The notes under the pieces: generated by a model
Databases searched by the model: none
Told to the model about the DNA's origin: nothing
Seen by the model: the letters and a program-made list of their open reading frames with translations, nothing else
In this document: piece after piece, positions 27,575 to 35,373 of the stretch
Layout: every line of letters begins with the position of its first letter
Numbering within the stretch: position 1 is the stretch's first letter
Position numbers and translations under genes: made by a program
Source: an uncultured Rhodospirillales bacterium
GTDB lineage: Bacteria > Pseudomonadota > Alphaproteobacteria > Acetobacterales > Acetobacteraceae
NCBI GenBank assembly: GCA_945957135.1
Contig: CAMFLK010000010.1
Coordinates: 1 to 35,373 of the forward strand
Reading direction: 5' to 3'
DNA length: 35,373 nt

Positions 27575-28882
27575 TCAGCCTTTCAGGTAGCCGCGGCGGC
27601 GCATGAACGTGGCGACCTTCTCGTTGAGGTCGCCGGCCGCCTGCTCGGGGGTCTTGGTCTTGGCGCAGGCGGCGTTCACCTCGTCGTAGATCATGATGTT
27701 GACCTGCTCGGACTCCTTGATCGGCGCGTAGGTGGCGACCCGGCCGGACATGCCCTTCACCACCGCCGGCATCAGCGGGAACTTCGCCACCACGGCGGGA
27801 TCGTTGAAGGCCGAGATGCGGCACGGCGTGCCGGTGACCAGCGCCGTCTGCTTGGAAATCTCGCGCGAGGTCAGCCAGCCCACGAACAGCTTGGCGGCAT
27901 CGAGGTTGCGGCTGGTCGCGTTGATCGTGACGCCCCAGCCGCCAAGCAGAACCGCCTCCGGCGTGGCCGACCAGCCCACCTCGCCCGCCATGGCCGACTT
28001 GGCCGGGTCGAACAGCGTGGAGAACCCGCCGGTCCACATATAGCCCTGGGCCGCCTGGCCGCTCGCCAGCCCGTTCAGCATCTCCGGGAAGTCCCAGGTC
28101 AGGTTGCCCGGCGGGCTGACCGCGCCGAGCCGATCGACCATGAAGCGGATGGCACGGATGCCCGATTCGGACCCCAGATTCGGCTTGCCCGCGGCATCGA
28201 ACCAGCCGCCGCCGAAGCCGTGGAACAAAGTGATCCACACGCAGGCGGTCTGGATGGACTTGCCCGCCGGCATGTTGAAGCCGAACTGCCTGTCCTTTGT
28301 CACCTTGCGGCCGGTCTCGTAGACCGCGTTCCAGTCGGCCGGCACCGCTTCGGGATCGAGCCCGGCCGCGCGCAGAACCTTCTTGTTCCACACCAGCATG
28401 GACGCGTCACCGATGATCGGCACGGCGATGAATTTCTCGCCCACCCGGGCATAGGCATCCAGCGCGCGGGCGGGATAGTCGTCCCACTCCAGGGGCGGCA
28501 TGCCCTTCACTTCCTGGTCGATGCGGGTGAGGTCGGCCACGTAGGGCGCCACCTCGTCCTTCCACTGATAGGCGGTGAGATACACGTCGTACGCGTTGGT
28601 CTTGGTGGTCAGGTCCAGCACCAGCTTCTGGTAGCGGTCGGCCTGAAGCAGCGGCTGGAATTCCAGCGCGATGCCGGTGGCCGCCGTGAAGGCGTCGCAA
28701 AACTTGGCCAGCGCGAGGTAGCTCGGCGTGTTGCCCCAGGTGATGCGCAGCGTGGCCCCGGCATGGCTGCGCGGAAGCGCGCGGGTGACGTCGGCGGTCG
28801 TGGCCTGCGCCATCACCTCCCGCAAGGGCAAAGCCGCGCTGAGTGCGGCGGCGGTCAGGCTCCGGCGCGTGATGCGTTGCAT
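27575..28882 (-). CDS. ABC transporter extracellular solute-binding protein, family 1 (paralog A)
   Basis: MQRITRRSLTAAALSAALPLREVMAQATTADVTRALPRSHAGATLRITWGNTPSYLALAKFCDAFTAATGIALEF...; start at 28882 chosen because a signal peptide follows. Confidence 0.92.
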   Translation of the reverse strand: MQRITRRSLTAAALSAALPLREVMAQATTADVTRALPRSHAGATLRITWGNTPSYLALAKFCDAFTAATGIALEFQPLLQADRYQKLVLDLTTKTNAYDVYLTAYQWKDEVAPYVADLTRIDQEVKGMPPLEWDDYPARALDAYARVGEKFIAVPIIGDASMLVWNKKVLRAAGLDPEAVPADWNAVYETGRKVTKDRQFGFNMPAGKSIQTACVWITLFHGFGGGWFDAAGKPNLGSESGIRAIRFMVDRLGAVSPPGNLTWDFPEMLNGLASGQAAQGYMWTGGFSTLFDPAKSAMAGEVGWSATPEAVLLGGWGVTINATSRNLDAAKLFVGWLTSREISKQTALVTGTPCRISAFNDPAVVAKFPLMPAVVKGMSGRVATYAPIKESEQVNIMIYDEVNAACAKTKTPEQAAGDLNEKVATFMRRRGYLKG

Positions 28883-28981
28883 CGTTCCTCTCCCATTTTT
28901 GCAGCCATGTTCTTGGCGGCCAGCTTCTTGATGGTGACTGAAGCAGCGAGGCAGGAGGCGCTCAATCGCGGCCGGCATGTG

Positions 28982-30799
28982 TTACGGGTAATTCCGGGTA
29001 ATCGGCGTCCGGTCGGTTGAGGCGACCAGCAGCCCCAGCGCCACCATCTTGTTGTACAGCGTCTTGCGCGACACGCCGAGGAAGCGCGCCGTCTCCGCCC
29101 GCCGGAACCGGTTGCGGCGCAGGCCGTCGAGAATCCATTCCCGCTCGCTTGCGAACCTGCCGCGCTGGTCGGGCGCCGCGTCGCGCTTCAGCGGCGGCAG
29201 GTGCGCGGCCAGGATCGTGCCATCGGTCGCCTGCAGCACCGCCCGCTGCAGCACGCCTGCCAGTTCGCGCCCGTTCCCCGGCCAATCATGCGCGAGCAAT
29301 GTGCGATAGGCCGCGGCATCGAGCTCCACTGGCCGCCCCCCGGTGCCCATGCCCTCCAGTAGGCGCTGGATGATCTGCGGCAGGTCGTCGCTGCGCGCGC
29401 GCAGCGGCGGCAGACGGATCGGAATCTCGCCCATCAACTCCAGCAATCGGCCGTCGAACCGCGCGGGCTCCAGCGCCGGGTCGAACCGGGTGATACCGAT
29501 CAGTCGCGCGTCCAGCTTCAAGTATTCCGCCCCGCCATGCCGCCGGAACCCCCCGCTCTCGATCGCCGCGCAGAGCAGCCGCTGGGTGCCGCGGTCGAGC
29601 TCGCCCAGATCGTCCAGCACCAGGGTGGAGCCGCTGGCCAGTTCAAGCCAGCCGATCCGCCGCCGCCCCACGCCGGGCGCCACGCCGGGCTCGGCGCCGA
29701 ACAATTCCACGTTCATCCGGTCCTGCCCGGCGGCGCAGTTGAGCCAGGTCAGCCGCCGCGACTTCCGTGCGCCCCCGGCGTGCAGCAACCGGGCGAGGTC
29801 GCGCCGCCCGGTTCCCGCCTCGCCCATGATCAACACTGGCAGCTCGGTCGCCAGCGCCTGCTCATAGGCCGCCCGCGCCCGTACCGTCGCGGCGGCGGCG
29901 CCGGTGACGCTGACGGGTGCCAGCCGAGGGGCGAGCTGCCGCTCCAGCCGCGTCACCCGCCGGCGCAGCGCCCCCATGGTCTTGAACGCGGCTGTCACCA
30001 GTTCGATCGCCGTTTCCAGCGGCACCCGGTCGATGGTGGAGCCGCCGACATAGCCATCGGCCTGCGCGGCGCGGCACACCTCGTCCATCTGCTCCGGCCG
30101 CACGATGGGCCCACCCTCGACGACGCAGATCGTGCTCGGCGCGGCCTTGCGCACGGCGCGGATCATGCGCGCGGCAACGTCGGACGCCTCCTCGATGCTG
30201 ACCTTGGTGGCGACGCCGAGCGCGCCGCCGGTATTCCAGCCGAGATCGACATTGACGATGTCCACGCCGGCCGCCGCCATCATCTGCGCCTCCTCGCGGG
30301 TGTGGACATAGGCGAGGGTGGCGAGCCCCCGCGCCCGGGCCGCCCGCAGCAGCGCGACCTCACGCGCCATGCCATGGCCGGTCGCCTCCAGCCAGCGGCG
30401 GAACTGCCCGTCGATCAGCGCCACGGTGGGGAAATTGGTCACGCCCTCGAAACCGGCCGTGCGCACGCCGTCGAGCGCCTCCTCGAAATCCAGCCGCGGA
30501 TCGAAAGCAGCCATGCCGACCAACACAGGCAGTCGGGTACGCGGCCGGATCTCCTCCCGCGCGAAATCGGCGACGAAACGGTTGGTGTCACGCAGCGCCA
30601 GCAGCGAGGCCACCGACGGCGCGCCCATGCTGCGCAGCCGCCCGGCGTTCAGCGCCAGCAGGAAATCGGCCCCCCCGCGCGTGGCCGCCTGCGCCGCCAT
30701 GCCAGTGCCGATCGCCGCCCCGACCAGGAACGCGCCCTGCCGCGTCTGCGCCTCCCGCAGCGCGGCACGCATGCGCTCGGCGGGGGTGGCCGGAAGCAT
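28982..30799 (-). CDS. Fusion: PF09370-like TIM barrel (PEP-hydrolase/TIM-barrel signal transduction family) + AAA+ (sigma54-interaction-like) + Fis-type HTH
   Basis: N-terminus RQGAFLVGAAIGTGMAAQAATRGGADFLLALNAGRLRSMGAPSVASLLALRDTNRFV...GFEGVTNFPTVALIDGQFRRWLEATGHGMAREVALLRAAR; middle LIMGEAGTGRRDLARLLHAGG...STLVLDDLGELDRGTQRLL...PLRARSDDLPQIIQRLL; C-terminus EREWILDGLRRNRFRRAETARFLGVSRKTLYNKMVALGLL. Confidence 0.9.
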   Translation of the reverse strand: MLPATPAERMRAALREAQTRQGAFLVGAAIGTGMAAQAATRGGADFLLALNAGRLRSMGAPSVASLLALRDTNRFVADFAREEIRPRTRLPVLVGMAAFDPRLDFEEALDGVRTAGFEGVTNFPTVALIDGQFRRWLEATGHGMAREVALLRAARARGLATLAYVHTREEAQMMAAAGVDIVNVDLGWNTGGALGVATKVSIEEASDVAARMIRAVRKAAPSTICVVEGGPIVRPEQMDEVCRAAQADGYVGGSTIDRVPLETAIELVTAAFKTMGALRRRVTRLERQLAPRLAPVSVTGAAAATVRARAAYEQALATELPVLIMGEAGTGRRDLARLLHAGGARKSRRLTWLNCAAGQDRMNVELFGAEPGVAPGVGRRRIGWLELASGSTLVLDDLGELDRGTQRLLCAAIESGGFRRHGGAEYLKLDARLIGITRFDPALEPARFDGRLLELMGEIPIRLPPLRARSDDLPQIIQRLLEGMGTGGRPVELDAAAYRTLLAHDWPGNGRELAGVLQRAVLQATDGTILAAHLPPLKRDAAPDQRGRFASEREWILDGLRRNRFRRAETARFLGVSRKTLYNKMVALGLLVASTDRTPITRNYP

Positions 30800-30802
30800 C
30801 GG

Positions 30803-31873
30803 CTATCCGAAACTGTGGATGTAGTCCTGCAGCTTCACCAGCGCGTTGGTCCGCGCCGAATGGATCGACCCGAATATCAACGCCGAGGCCTGCACATTGG
30901 CCTCCACATGCGTCTCCATCTCGGCCCCTCCCGTGCGCCACTCGGCGAATTTCTGGATCAGCCAATGGTTGATCCATTTCGGCTGCACCAGCAGCGGCAC
31001 CTTCTGGCCCGTGCCCTCGCGATGCTTCTGGCGCGGCAGGTCCTGGCGCGTGAACACCTCGATCTCGCGATGGTTCAGGATCGCAGTTCCGAACTCGCAA
31101 TCGACACGGATGTATTCCTGATACCAGTCGTTGAGCCCGACCGCCGTGCTGCTCGACCCCTCGTAGATCGCGCGCACGCCGTTATCGAACACCATGGTCA
31201 CCACGCCATCGGTATCTCCGGCATATTCAGCCCAGTCTGGCTTCCACGTGGAGGCGAACAGCGTCTCGCAATGGCCGCCGGCCAGATCGGCGACGATGTC
31301 GAGATGATGCACCGCCCCCTCGATGATCATCGGGTCCTGCATGGTGTGGCGGAACAGCGCACCCCAGGCCATGTGCTGCCGCATGTCCGACTGGTAGCGG
31401 CAGGAGATGTTGTTGACCCGGCCGAGCTTGCCGGAGCGGACAATGCGCCGCAGCGTCGTCTTGTCCTGGTCGAAGCGATGGCTCATCGTCACCGCCATCT
31501 TGCGGCCCGCCGCCTTGATCTTTCGCGCGATGCGCACCGACGCTTCCATCGTGTCGGCGATCGGCTTCTCGCTCAGCACGTCCACGCCATGGGCGATCGC
31601 CACGTCCACCACCGCCTCGTGAAAGTTCGGCGGTACCACCACGGTGCAGAAATCGGCCGCCACCTCGCTGAACGCCTTGTTCGCGTCGGTGTAGCAGGCG
31701 CTCTCCTTCACCCCGAGGATCGAGCGCCCGTATTCCAGCGCCTTCGGGTCCACGTCCACCAGCGCCACGATCTCGATCGTGCCGTCATCGACATTGGTCT
31801 TGAGGAACTCGCGGCACCAGCGCTTGCCGAAGCTGCCGATGCCGACATGGATCACCCGTTGTGGCCTGGCCAT
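30803..31873 (-). CDS. Gfo/Idh/MocA family oxidoreductase
   Basis: [49 protein letters not shown]...GVDVLSEKPIADTMEASVRIARKIKAAGRKMAVTMSHRFD. Confidence 0.94.
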   Translation of the reverse strand: MARPQRVIHVGIGSFGKRWCREFLKTNVDDGTIEIVALVDVDPKALEYGRSILGVKESACYTDANKAFSEVAADFCTVVVPPNFHEAVVDVAIAHGVDVLSEKPIADTMEASVRIARKIKAAGRKMAVTMSHRFDQDKTTLRRIVRSGKLGRVNNISCRYQSDMRQHMAWGALFRHTMQDPMIIEGAVHHLDIVADLAGGHCETLFASTWKPDWAEYAGDTDGVVTMVFDNGVRAIYEGSSSTAVGLNDWYQEYIRVDCEFGTAILNHREIEVFTRQDLPRQKHREGTGQKVPLLVQPKWINHWLIQKFAEWRTGGAEMETHVEANVQASALIFGSIHSARTNALVKLQDYIHSFG

Positions 31874-32502
31874 CAGACGCGCTCCGGTTGCGGCTGCGCG
31901 ACGCCGTGCGTGTGATTCCACAAATGGCCGGTGCGCTTGCGGCCCTGCAACGTCGTCTCGAAGAACACCGCCTTCACGTCCTCCTCCACCCAGGGGAAGT
32001 CGTGCGGATGGCCCATGCCGATGCACAGGCAGTCGCCGGGGCCCATGGCCTCCTGCGTGTCGTCCACCACCACCTGTCCCTTGCCCTCCAGCAGGATCCA
32101 GAACTCGTCGCAATCGTGATAGTGGCGGTCGATGCTGGTGTTCTTGCGATAGGTCACCGCATCGCCCTTGTTCGGCGCGTCGGACGGCTTCACCCGAAAG
32201 ATGCCGCAGCCGGCGATGTCGTCGCCCCAATGGCCGGACAGGCGCACGAATTGCGACGCGTCGGCATGGCCGGTCATTGTCCATTCGCCGTCGGACGGGT
32301 CGAGGTCGATGAACTGGCCCTCCTTGAGCAGCAGCGTGCGGGCGCCGCGACGAAGCTGGCAGGTGCCGAGCGTGCCGATCAGCCGTTCGGTCCGCGTGCC
32401 GGGCCGGCGCGCAACGGTCTCGTCCCGCGCGAGGGGGACGATCTCGAAGCTTTCCAGCTCGCTCCATGCCGGCGGTTTCGTGGTGCTGCGGAAGATCGTC
32501 AT
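31873..32502 (-). CDS. Cupin domain-containing protein
   Basis: [64 protein letters not shown]: cupin metal-binding motifs; start at 32502, stop overlaps next start. Confidence 0.9.
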   Translation of the reverse strand: MTIFRSTTKPPAWSELESFEIVPLARDETVARRPGTRTERLIGTLGTCQLRRGARTLLLKEGQFIDLDPSDGEWTMTGHADASQFVRLSGHWGDDIAGCGIFRVKPSDAPNKGDAVTYRKNTSIDRHYHDCDEFWILLEGKGQVVVDDTQEAMGPGDCLCIGMGHPHDFPWVEEDVKAVFFETTLQGRKRTGHLWNHTHGVAQPQPERV

Positions 32503-33356
32503 GCGTTTGCCTCCTTGCGCGGCAGCGTTCGTGTCAGGGCGCGGAATTCGCGCGTCCGCGCCGTCAGCGCCGTCTCCACGGGCAGCCGCTCCATGGAACT
32601 CGCGCCGTAGAACCCGTCGCAGTGGCGGCAGTTGTCGAGAATGTACTGCGCATCCGCGGGCACCGCGATCGGCCCCCCATGGCACAGCACGATCAGGTCC
32701 GGCCGCACCCGCCTTGCCGCCGCCGCCCAGGCATCGATCAGGGCCGGGCACTGCTCCAGCCGCAGCGCCGTCTCCGCCCCGATGCTGCCACCGGTGGTCA
32801 GGCCCATATGGGCGATAATGATGTCGGCCCCCGCCTCCGCCATCGCCACGGCGTCCGCCTCGGAGAACACATAGGGCGTGGTCAGCAGGTCGAGCGCCCG
32901 GGCGGTGCGGATCATCTCCACCTCCAGCGCGTAGCCCATGCCGGTTTCTTCCAGATTCTGCCGGAAGATGCCGTCGATCAGGCCCACGGTGGGGAAGTTC
33001 TGGATGCCGGCGATTCCCATGGCCTTCAACGTGCCCAGGAAGTGCTCGGCCAGCATGAACGGGTCCGTGCCGTTCACCCCTGCGATCACCGGGGTGCGCC
33101 TCACCAGCGGCAGCACCTCGCGCGCCATGTCCAGCACGATCTCGTTGGCGTTGCCGTAGGCCAGCAGCCCGGCCAGCGAGCCTCGGCCGGCCATGCGGTA
33201 ACGGCCGGAATTGTAGAGGATGATGAGGTCGATCCCCCCCTCTTCCTCGCACTTCGCCGAGAGCCCGATACCCGCGCCGCCGCCGATAATCGGCTGGCCC
33301 TGCCGGACCATGTCGTGAAACCGGCGCAGCAGCGCCTTTCGTTCGAAGCGCGGCAT
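32499..33356 (-). CDS. Phosphoenolpyruvate hydrolase family protein (PF09370-like TIM barrel)
   Basis: [74 protein letters not shown]...[40 protein letters not shown]...[22 protein letters not shown]. Confidence 0.93.
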   Translation of the reverse strand: MPRFERKALLRRFHDMVRQGQPIIGGGAGIGLSAKCEEEGGIDLIILYNSGRYRMAGRGSLAGLLAYGNANEIVLDMAREVLPLVRRTPVIAGVNGTDPFMLAEHFLGTLKAMGIAGIQNFPTVGLIDGIFRQNLEETGMGYALEVEMIRTARALDLLTTPYVFSEADAVAMAEAGADIIIAHMGLTTGGSIGAETALRLEQCPALIDAWAAAARRVRPDLIVLCHGGPIAVPADAQYILDNCRHCDGFYGASSMERLPVETALTARTREFRALTRTLPRKEANA

Positions 33357-33368
33357 GACCGGGTCTCC

Positions 33369-34562
33369 TCAGGCAATCTCGCGATAGGCGGCAACCAGCG
33401 CATCGGCGAAGGCCGGGGCGTTGATGTCGCAAGGAAGGCGGACGACACGGCGGCGGTCGGTTGGTATCACCTGGGCGCGCAGGGTCTCGAACAGGGCGGC
33501 ATCGGCGGCCGGGTCGTGAAATGGCTTGCCGGGCATGTCGATGGCAGAGATGCCGCCCTCGGGGATCAGCAGCCGTACCGGCCCTTCCATGCGGTTCAGT
33601 TTGGCCGCCATGAACGCCGCCATGTGGCGGCATTCCTCCGCCGTGGTACGCATCAGCGTCACCTGCGGATTGTGCGGATACAGCACCCGGCCGCTGTATT
33701 TCTCCGGCACCGTCGTCATCGGGCCGAAATTCACCATATCGAGCGCGCCGAGTGAGACGACATAGGGGACGCGCGTGGCGATCACCGCGTCGAACCGGGT
33801 CTCGTCGGCGGGGAATATCCCGCCCATGAACATGTCGCACAGCTCGGTCGTCGTCGCATCGATCGCGCCCTGCATCAGGCCGGACGCGATCAGCTTCTCC
33901 ATCGCCCGGCCGCCGGTGCCCACGGCATGGAACACCAGGCAGTCATGCGTGCCCTCCATCTGCGCCGCCACGCGCTGCACGCAGGTCGTGGTGACGCCGA
34001 ACATGGTCAGGCCCAGCGCCGGCCGCGACGACACCTCTTCCGTCGCGGCAAACCGGATCATCCCCGCGAGCGCATGGGCCGCATTGCCCAGGATGCGGCG
34101 GGAAATCCGGTTCAACCCCTGCACGTCGGTGATCGACGGCATCATCACGATGTCCGAGGCGCCGACATAGGCCGCGACATTCCCGGCCGCGACGGTGGAG
34201 ACCAGCAGCTTCGGCACCCCCACCGGCAGTGCCCGCATGCCCGGCGCCACAAGCGCCGTGCCCCCGCTACCGCCAGCCCCGATCACGCCGCCAATGTCGC
34301 CTCGCGTGACGATGAACCGCTCGAAAGCCGCCACCATGCCCGCGATCGCAATTCCGCGATCCTCCAGCCCCAATACCGCGCCCATACCCTGCGGATGGTG
34401 CCTCGCTACCTCGGCTGCCGGCACGTCCACGATGCCTGCATGGGCCCGCGTCGACAGATCCACCGTGCACACCGGCAGGCCGGTCGCGCGCAAGGCGGAG
34501 GCCAGGAAGCCCAGTTCGGGGCCCTTGGTGTCGAACGTTCCACAAATATATGCCCTGGACAT
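33369..34562 (-). CDS. Tm-1-like ATP-binding domain protein (UPF0261)
   Basis: MSRAYICGTFDTKGPELGFLASALRATGLPVCTVDLSTR...GVIGAGGSGGTALVAPGMRALPVGVPKLLVSTVAAGNVAAYVGASDIVMMPSITDVQGLNRISRRILGNAAHALAGM. Confidence 0.94.
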   Translation of the reverse strand: MSRAYICGTFDTKGPELGFLASALRATGLPVCTVDLSTRAHAGIVDVPAAEVARHHPQGMGAVLGLEDRGIAIAGMVAAFERFIVTRGDIGGVIGAGGSGGTALVAPGMRALPVGVPKLLVSTVAAGNVAAYVGASDIVMMPSITDVQGLNRISRRILGNAAHALAGMIRFAATEEVSSRPALGLTMFGVTTTCVQRVAAQMEGTHDCLVFHAVGTGGRAMEKLIASGLMQGAIDATTTELCDMFMGGIFPADETRFDAVIATRVPYVVSLGALDMVNFGPMTTVPEKYSGRVLYPHNPQVTLMRTTAEECRHMAAFMAAKLNRMEGPVRLLIPEGGISAIDMPGKPFHDPAADAALFETLRAQVIPTDRRRVVRLPCDINAPAFADALVAAYREIA

Positions 34563-34633
34563 ACTTCCCGGTTCTGCTGGCCAGTTTCCCGCCACCACGC
34601 TAACAGGGCAGCCGTTGGGGGAAAGGTGGCAGC

Positions 34634-35251
34634 GTGACGCAATTGGGTAAAACTGGGCAACCTCACATCCGCCTCGCGCATAGCCTGCCATCCGGGCGCA
34701 CCGCGGGGGATGACCATGTGGTGCTCTGCCCGTTCCTCGGCGGCCCCGATCCCGCCGCCCTGTTCTGGCTCGGCGCCCTCGCCTGGCAGGACGCCAACGC
34801 CCGGCTGCTGGCAGCCTTGCGTGACGCCACGCCTCCGCGTTGCATTGTCTATGCCGGAGTCTTCGCCGTTGACCCGTTCCGCCGCGAGGAGGACATCTTC
34901 GCCGCCCTCACCGCCGCCGGCATTCAGGGCGTTGTGAACCTGCCGAGTGTCGATTTCATGGATGGCGAACTCGCCGCAATCCTTCGCAGCTTCGATCTCG
35001 GTATCCAGCGCGAAATCGAATTCCTTCGCCGCGCCCGCGCCGCCGGCCTGCGCATCGCCGGCTGCGCCGCCCATTCCGACGCCGCCGACGCCATGATCGA
35101 GGCCGGCGCCGAACTGATCATTGCCCATGCGGGCCCACCGCTCCCCGGCCGTCCCGACCCAGGCCAGGCCGCCGCTGTCCGCTTGCGCCGGCGCCATACG
35201 GCCGGGCCTGCGATCATCAGCGCGCGAGAACTGCTGGCGACACTGGGTTAG
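34634..35251 (+). CDS. Short divergent PF09370-like TIM-barrel paralog (205 aa), GTG start
   Basis: CIVYAGVFAVDPFRREEDIFAALTAAGIQGVVNLPSVDFMDGELAAILRSFDLGIQREIEFLRRARAAGLRIAGCAAHSDAADAMIEAGAELIIAHAG aligns by eye with [11 protein letters not shown]...[16 protein letters not shown]...[41 protein letters not shown] of 32499-33356. Confidence 0.75.
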   Translation: MTQLGKTGQPHIRLAHSLPSGRTAGDDHVVLCPFLGGPDPAALFWLGALAWQDANARLLAALRDATPPRCIVYAGVFAVDPFRREEDIFAALTAAGIQGVVNLPSVDFMDGELAAILRSFDLGIQREIEFLRRARAAGLRIAGCAAHSDAADAMIEAGAELIIAHAGPPLPGRPDPGQAAAVRLRRRHTAGPAIISARELLATLG

Positions 35252-35286
35252 GAGGAAGACGTGGTGCAGGACTCAACACACGAACG

Positions 35287-35305
35287 GCGCCCCTTTTGGG
35301 GGCGC
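35287..35305. terminator. Possible terminator hairpin GCGCCCC-TTTTG-GGGGCGC
   Basis: 7-bp GC stem between the 3' end of 34634-35251 and the 3' end of the tRNA; no strong U-tract. Confidence 0.4.
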
Positions 35306-35329
35306 TGTTGCTGGTATTGCGAGGATTGA

Positions 35330-35373
35330 TGGTTGCGGGGGCAGGATTTGAACCTGCGGCCTTCAGGTTATGA
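35330..35373 (-). tRNA. tRNA with CAT anticodon (Met/Ile2-type), 3' part only (cut by right edge)
   Basis: Reverse complement TCATAACCTGAAGGCCGCAGGTTCAAATCCTGCCCCCGCAACCA: anticodon loop with CAT, 5-nt variable region, perfect T-arm GCAGG-TTCAAAT-CCTGC, acceptor CCCCGCA + A + encoded CCA. Confidence 0.92.

Noticed and set aside
25317-28391. 1024-aa minus-strand ORF
   Set aside because: Only its C-terminal 25317-26231 part is a real permease; the rest is an alternate frame over the two SBP genes.
6869-35251. Opposite-strand long ORFs throughout the catabolic cluster (e.g. 8807..10543 -, 16477..18132 +, 22374..24020 +, 29537..31915 +, 32466..33755 +)
   Set aside because: High-GC antisense frames of well-supported genes, with Arg/Gly/Ala/His-rich composition and no recognisable motifs.
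35252-35373. tRNA-associated att site or genomic island boundary
   Set aside because: No integrase or visible duplication of the tRNA 3' end in the window; adjacency alone is not enough.

Overview
GC-rich, probably alphaproteobacterial (Acetobacteraceae-like by my impression) window. (1) The left edge holds the N-terminus of a Cas3 HD nuclease on the minus strand (1-318). It is absent from the ORF track because it runs off the window. (2) A very large type I-E-like CRISPR array spans 1120-6700: about 92 repeats of 29 bp and 91 spacers, nearly all 32 bp. It reads on the minus strand, with the leader on the right (IHF-like site next to the first repeat) and decayed repeats on the left. (3) From 6869 to 35251 there is a dense catabolic/transport cluster: two enolase-superfamily dehydratases, two GntR/FCD regulators, a Dpp-type ABC system with an M81 peptidase, two sugar-type ABC systems, a GMC oxidoreductase, GH31, SRPBCC, a Gfo/Idh/MocA dehydrogenase, a cupin, and a Tm-1-like/PEP-hydrolase (PF09370-like) module. 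(4) A partial tRNA with a CAT anticodon lies at the right edge. The strongest new observations are inside the array. Several spacers read as peptides typical of Microviridae (ssDNA phage) proteins, including two staggered spacers over the HUH motif RPHYHVI of a VP4/Rep-like gene. Another pair encodes the same peptide FSLNMTGFCR and differs only at codon third positions. A second candidate system is the set of three PF09370-like TIM barrels within 6.3 kb, one fused to an AAA+/Fis regulator with degraded Walker A and GAFTGA motifs. Two genes are split by single-base G-run indels. All family calls come from reading translated motifs; no database search was run.
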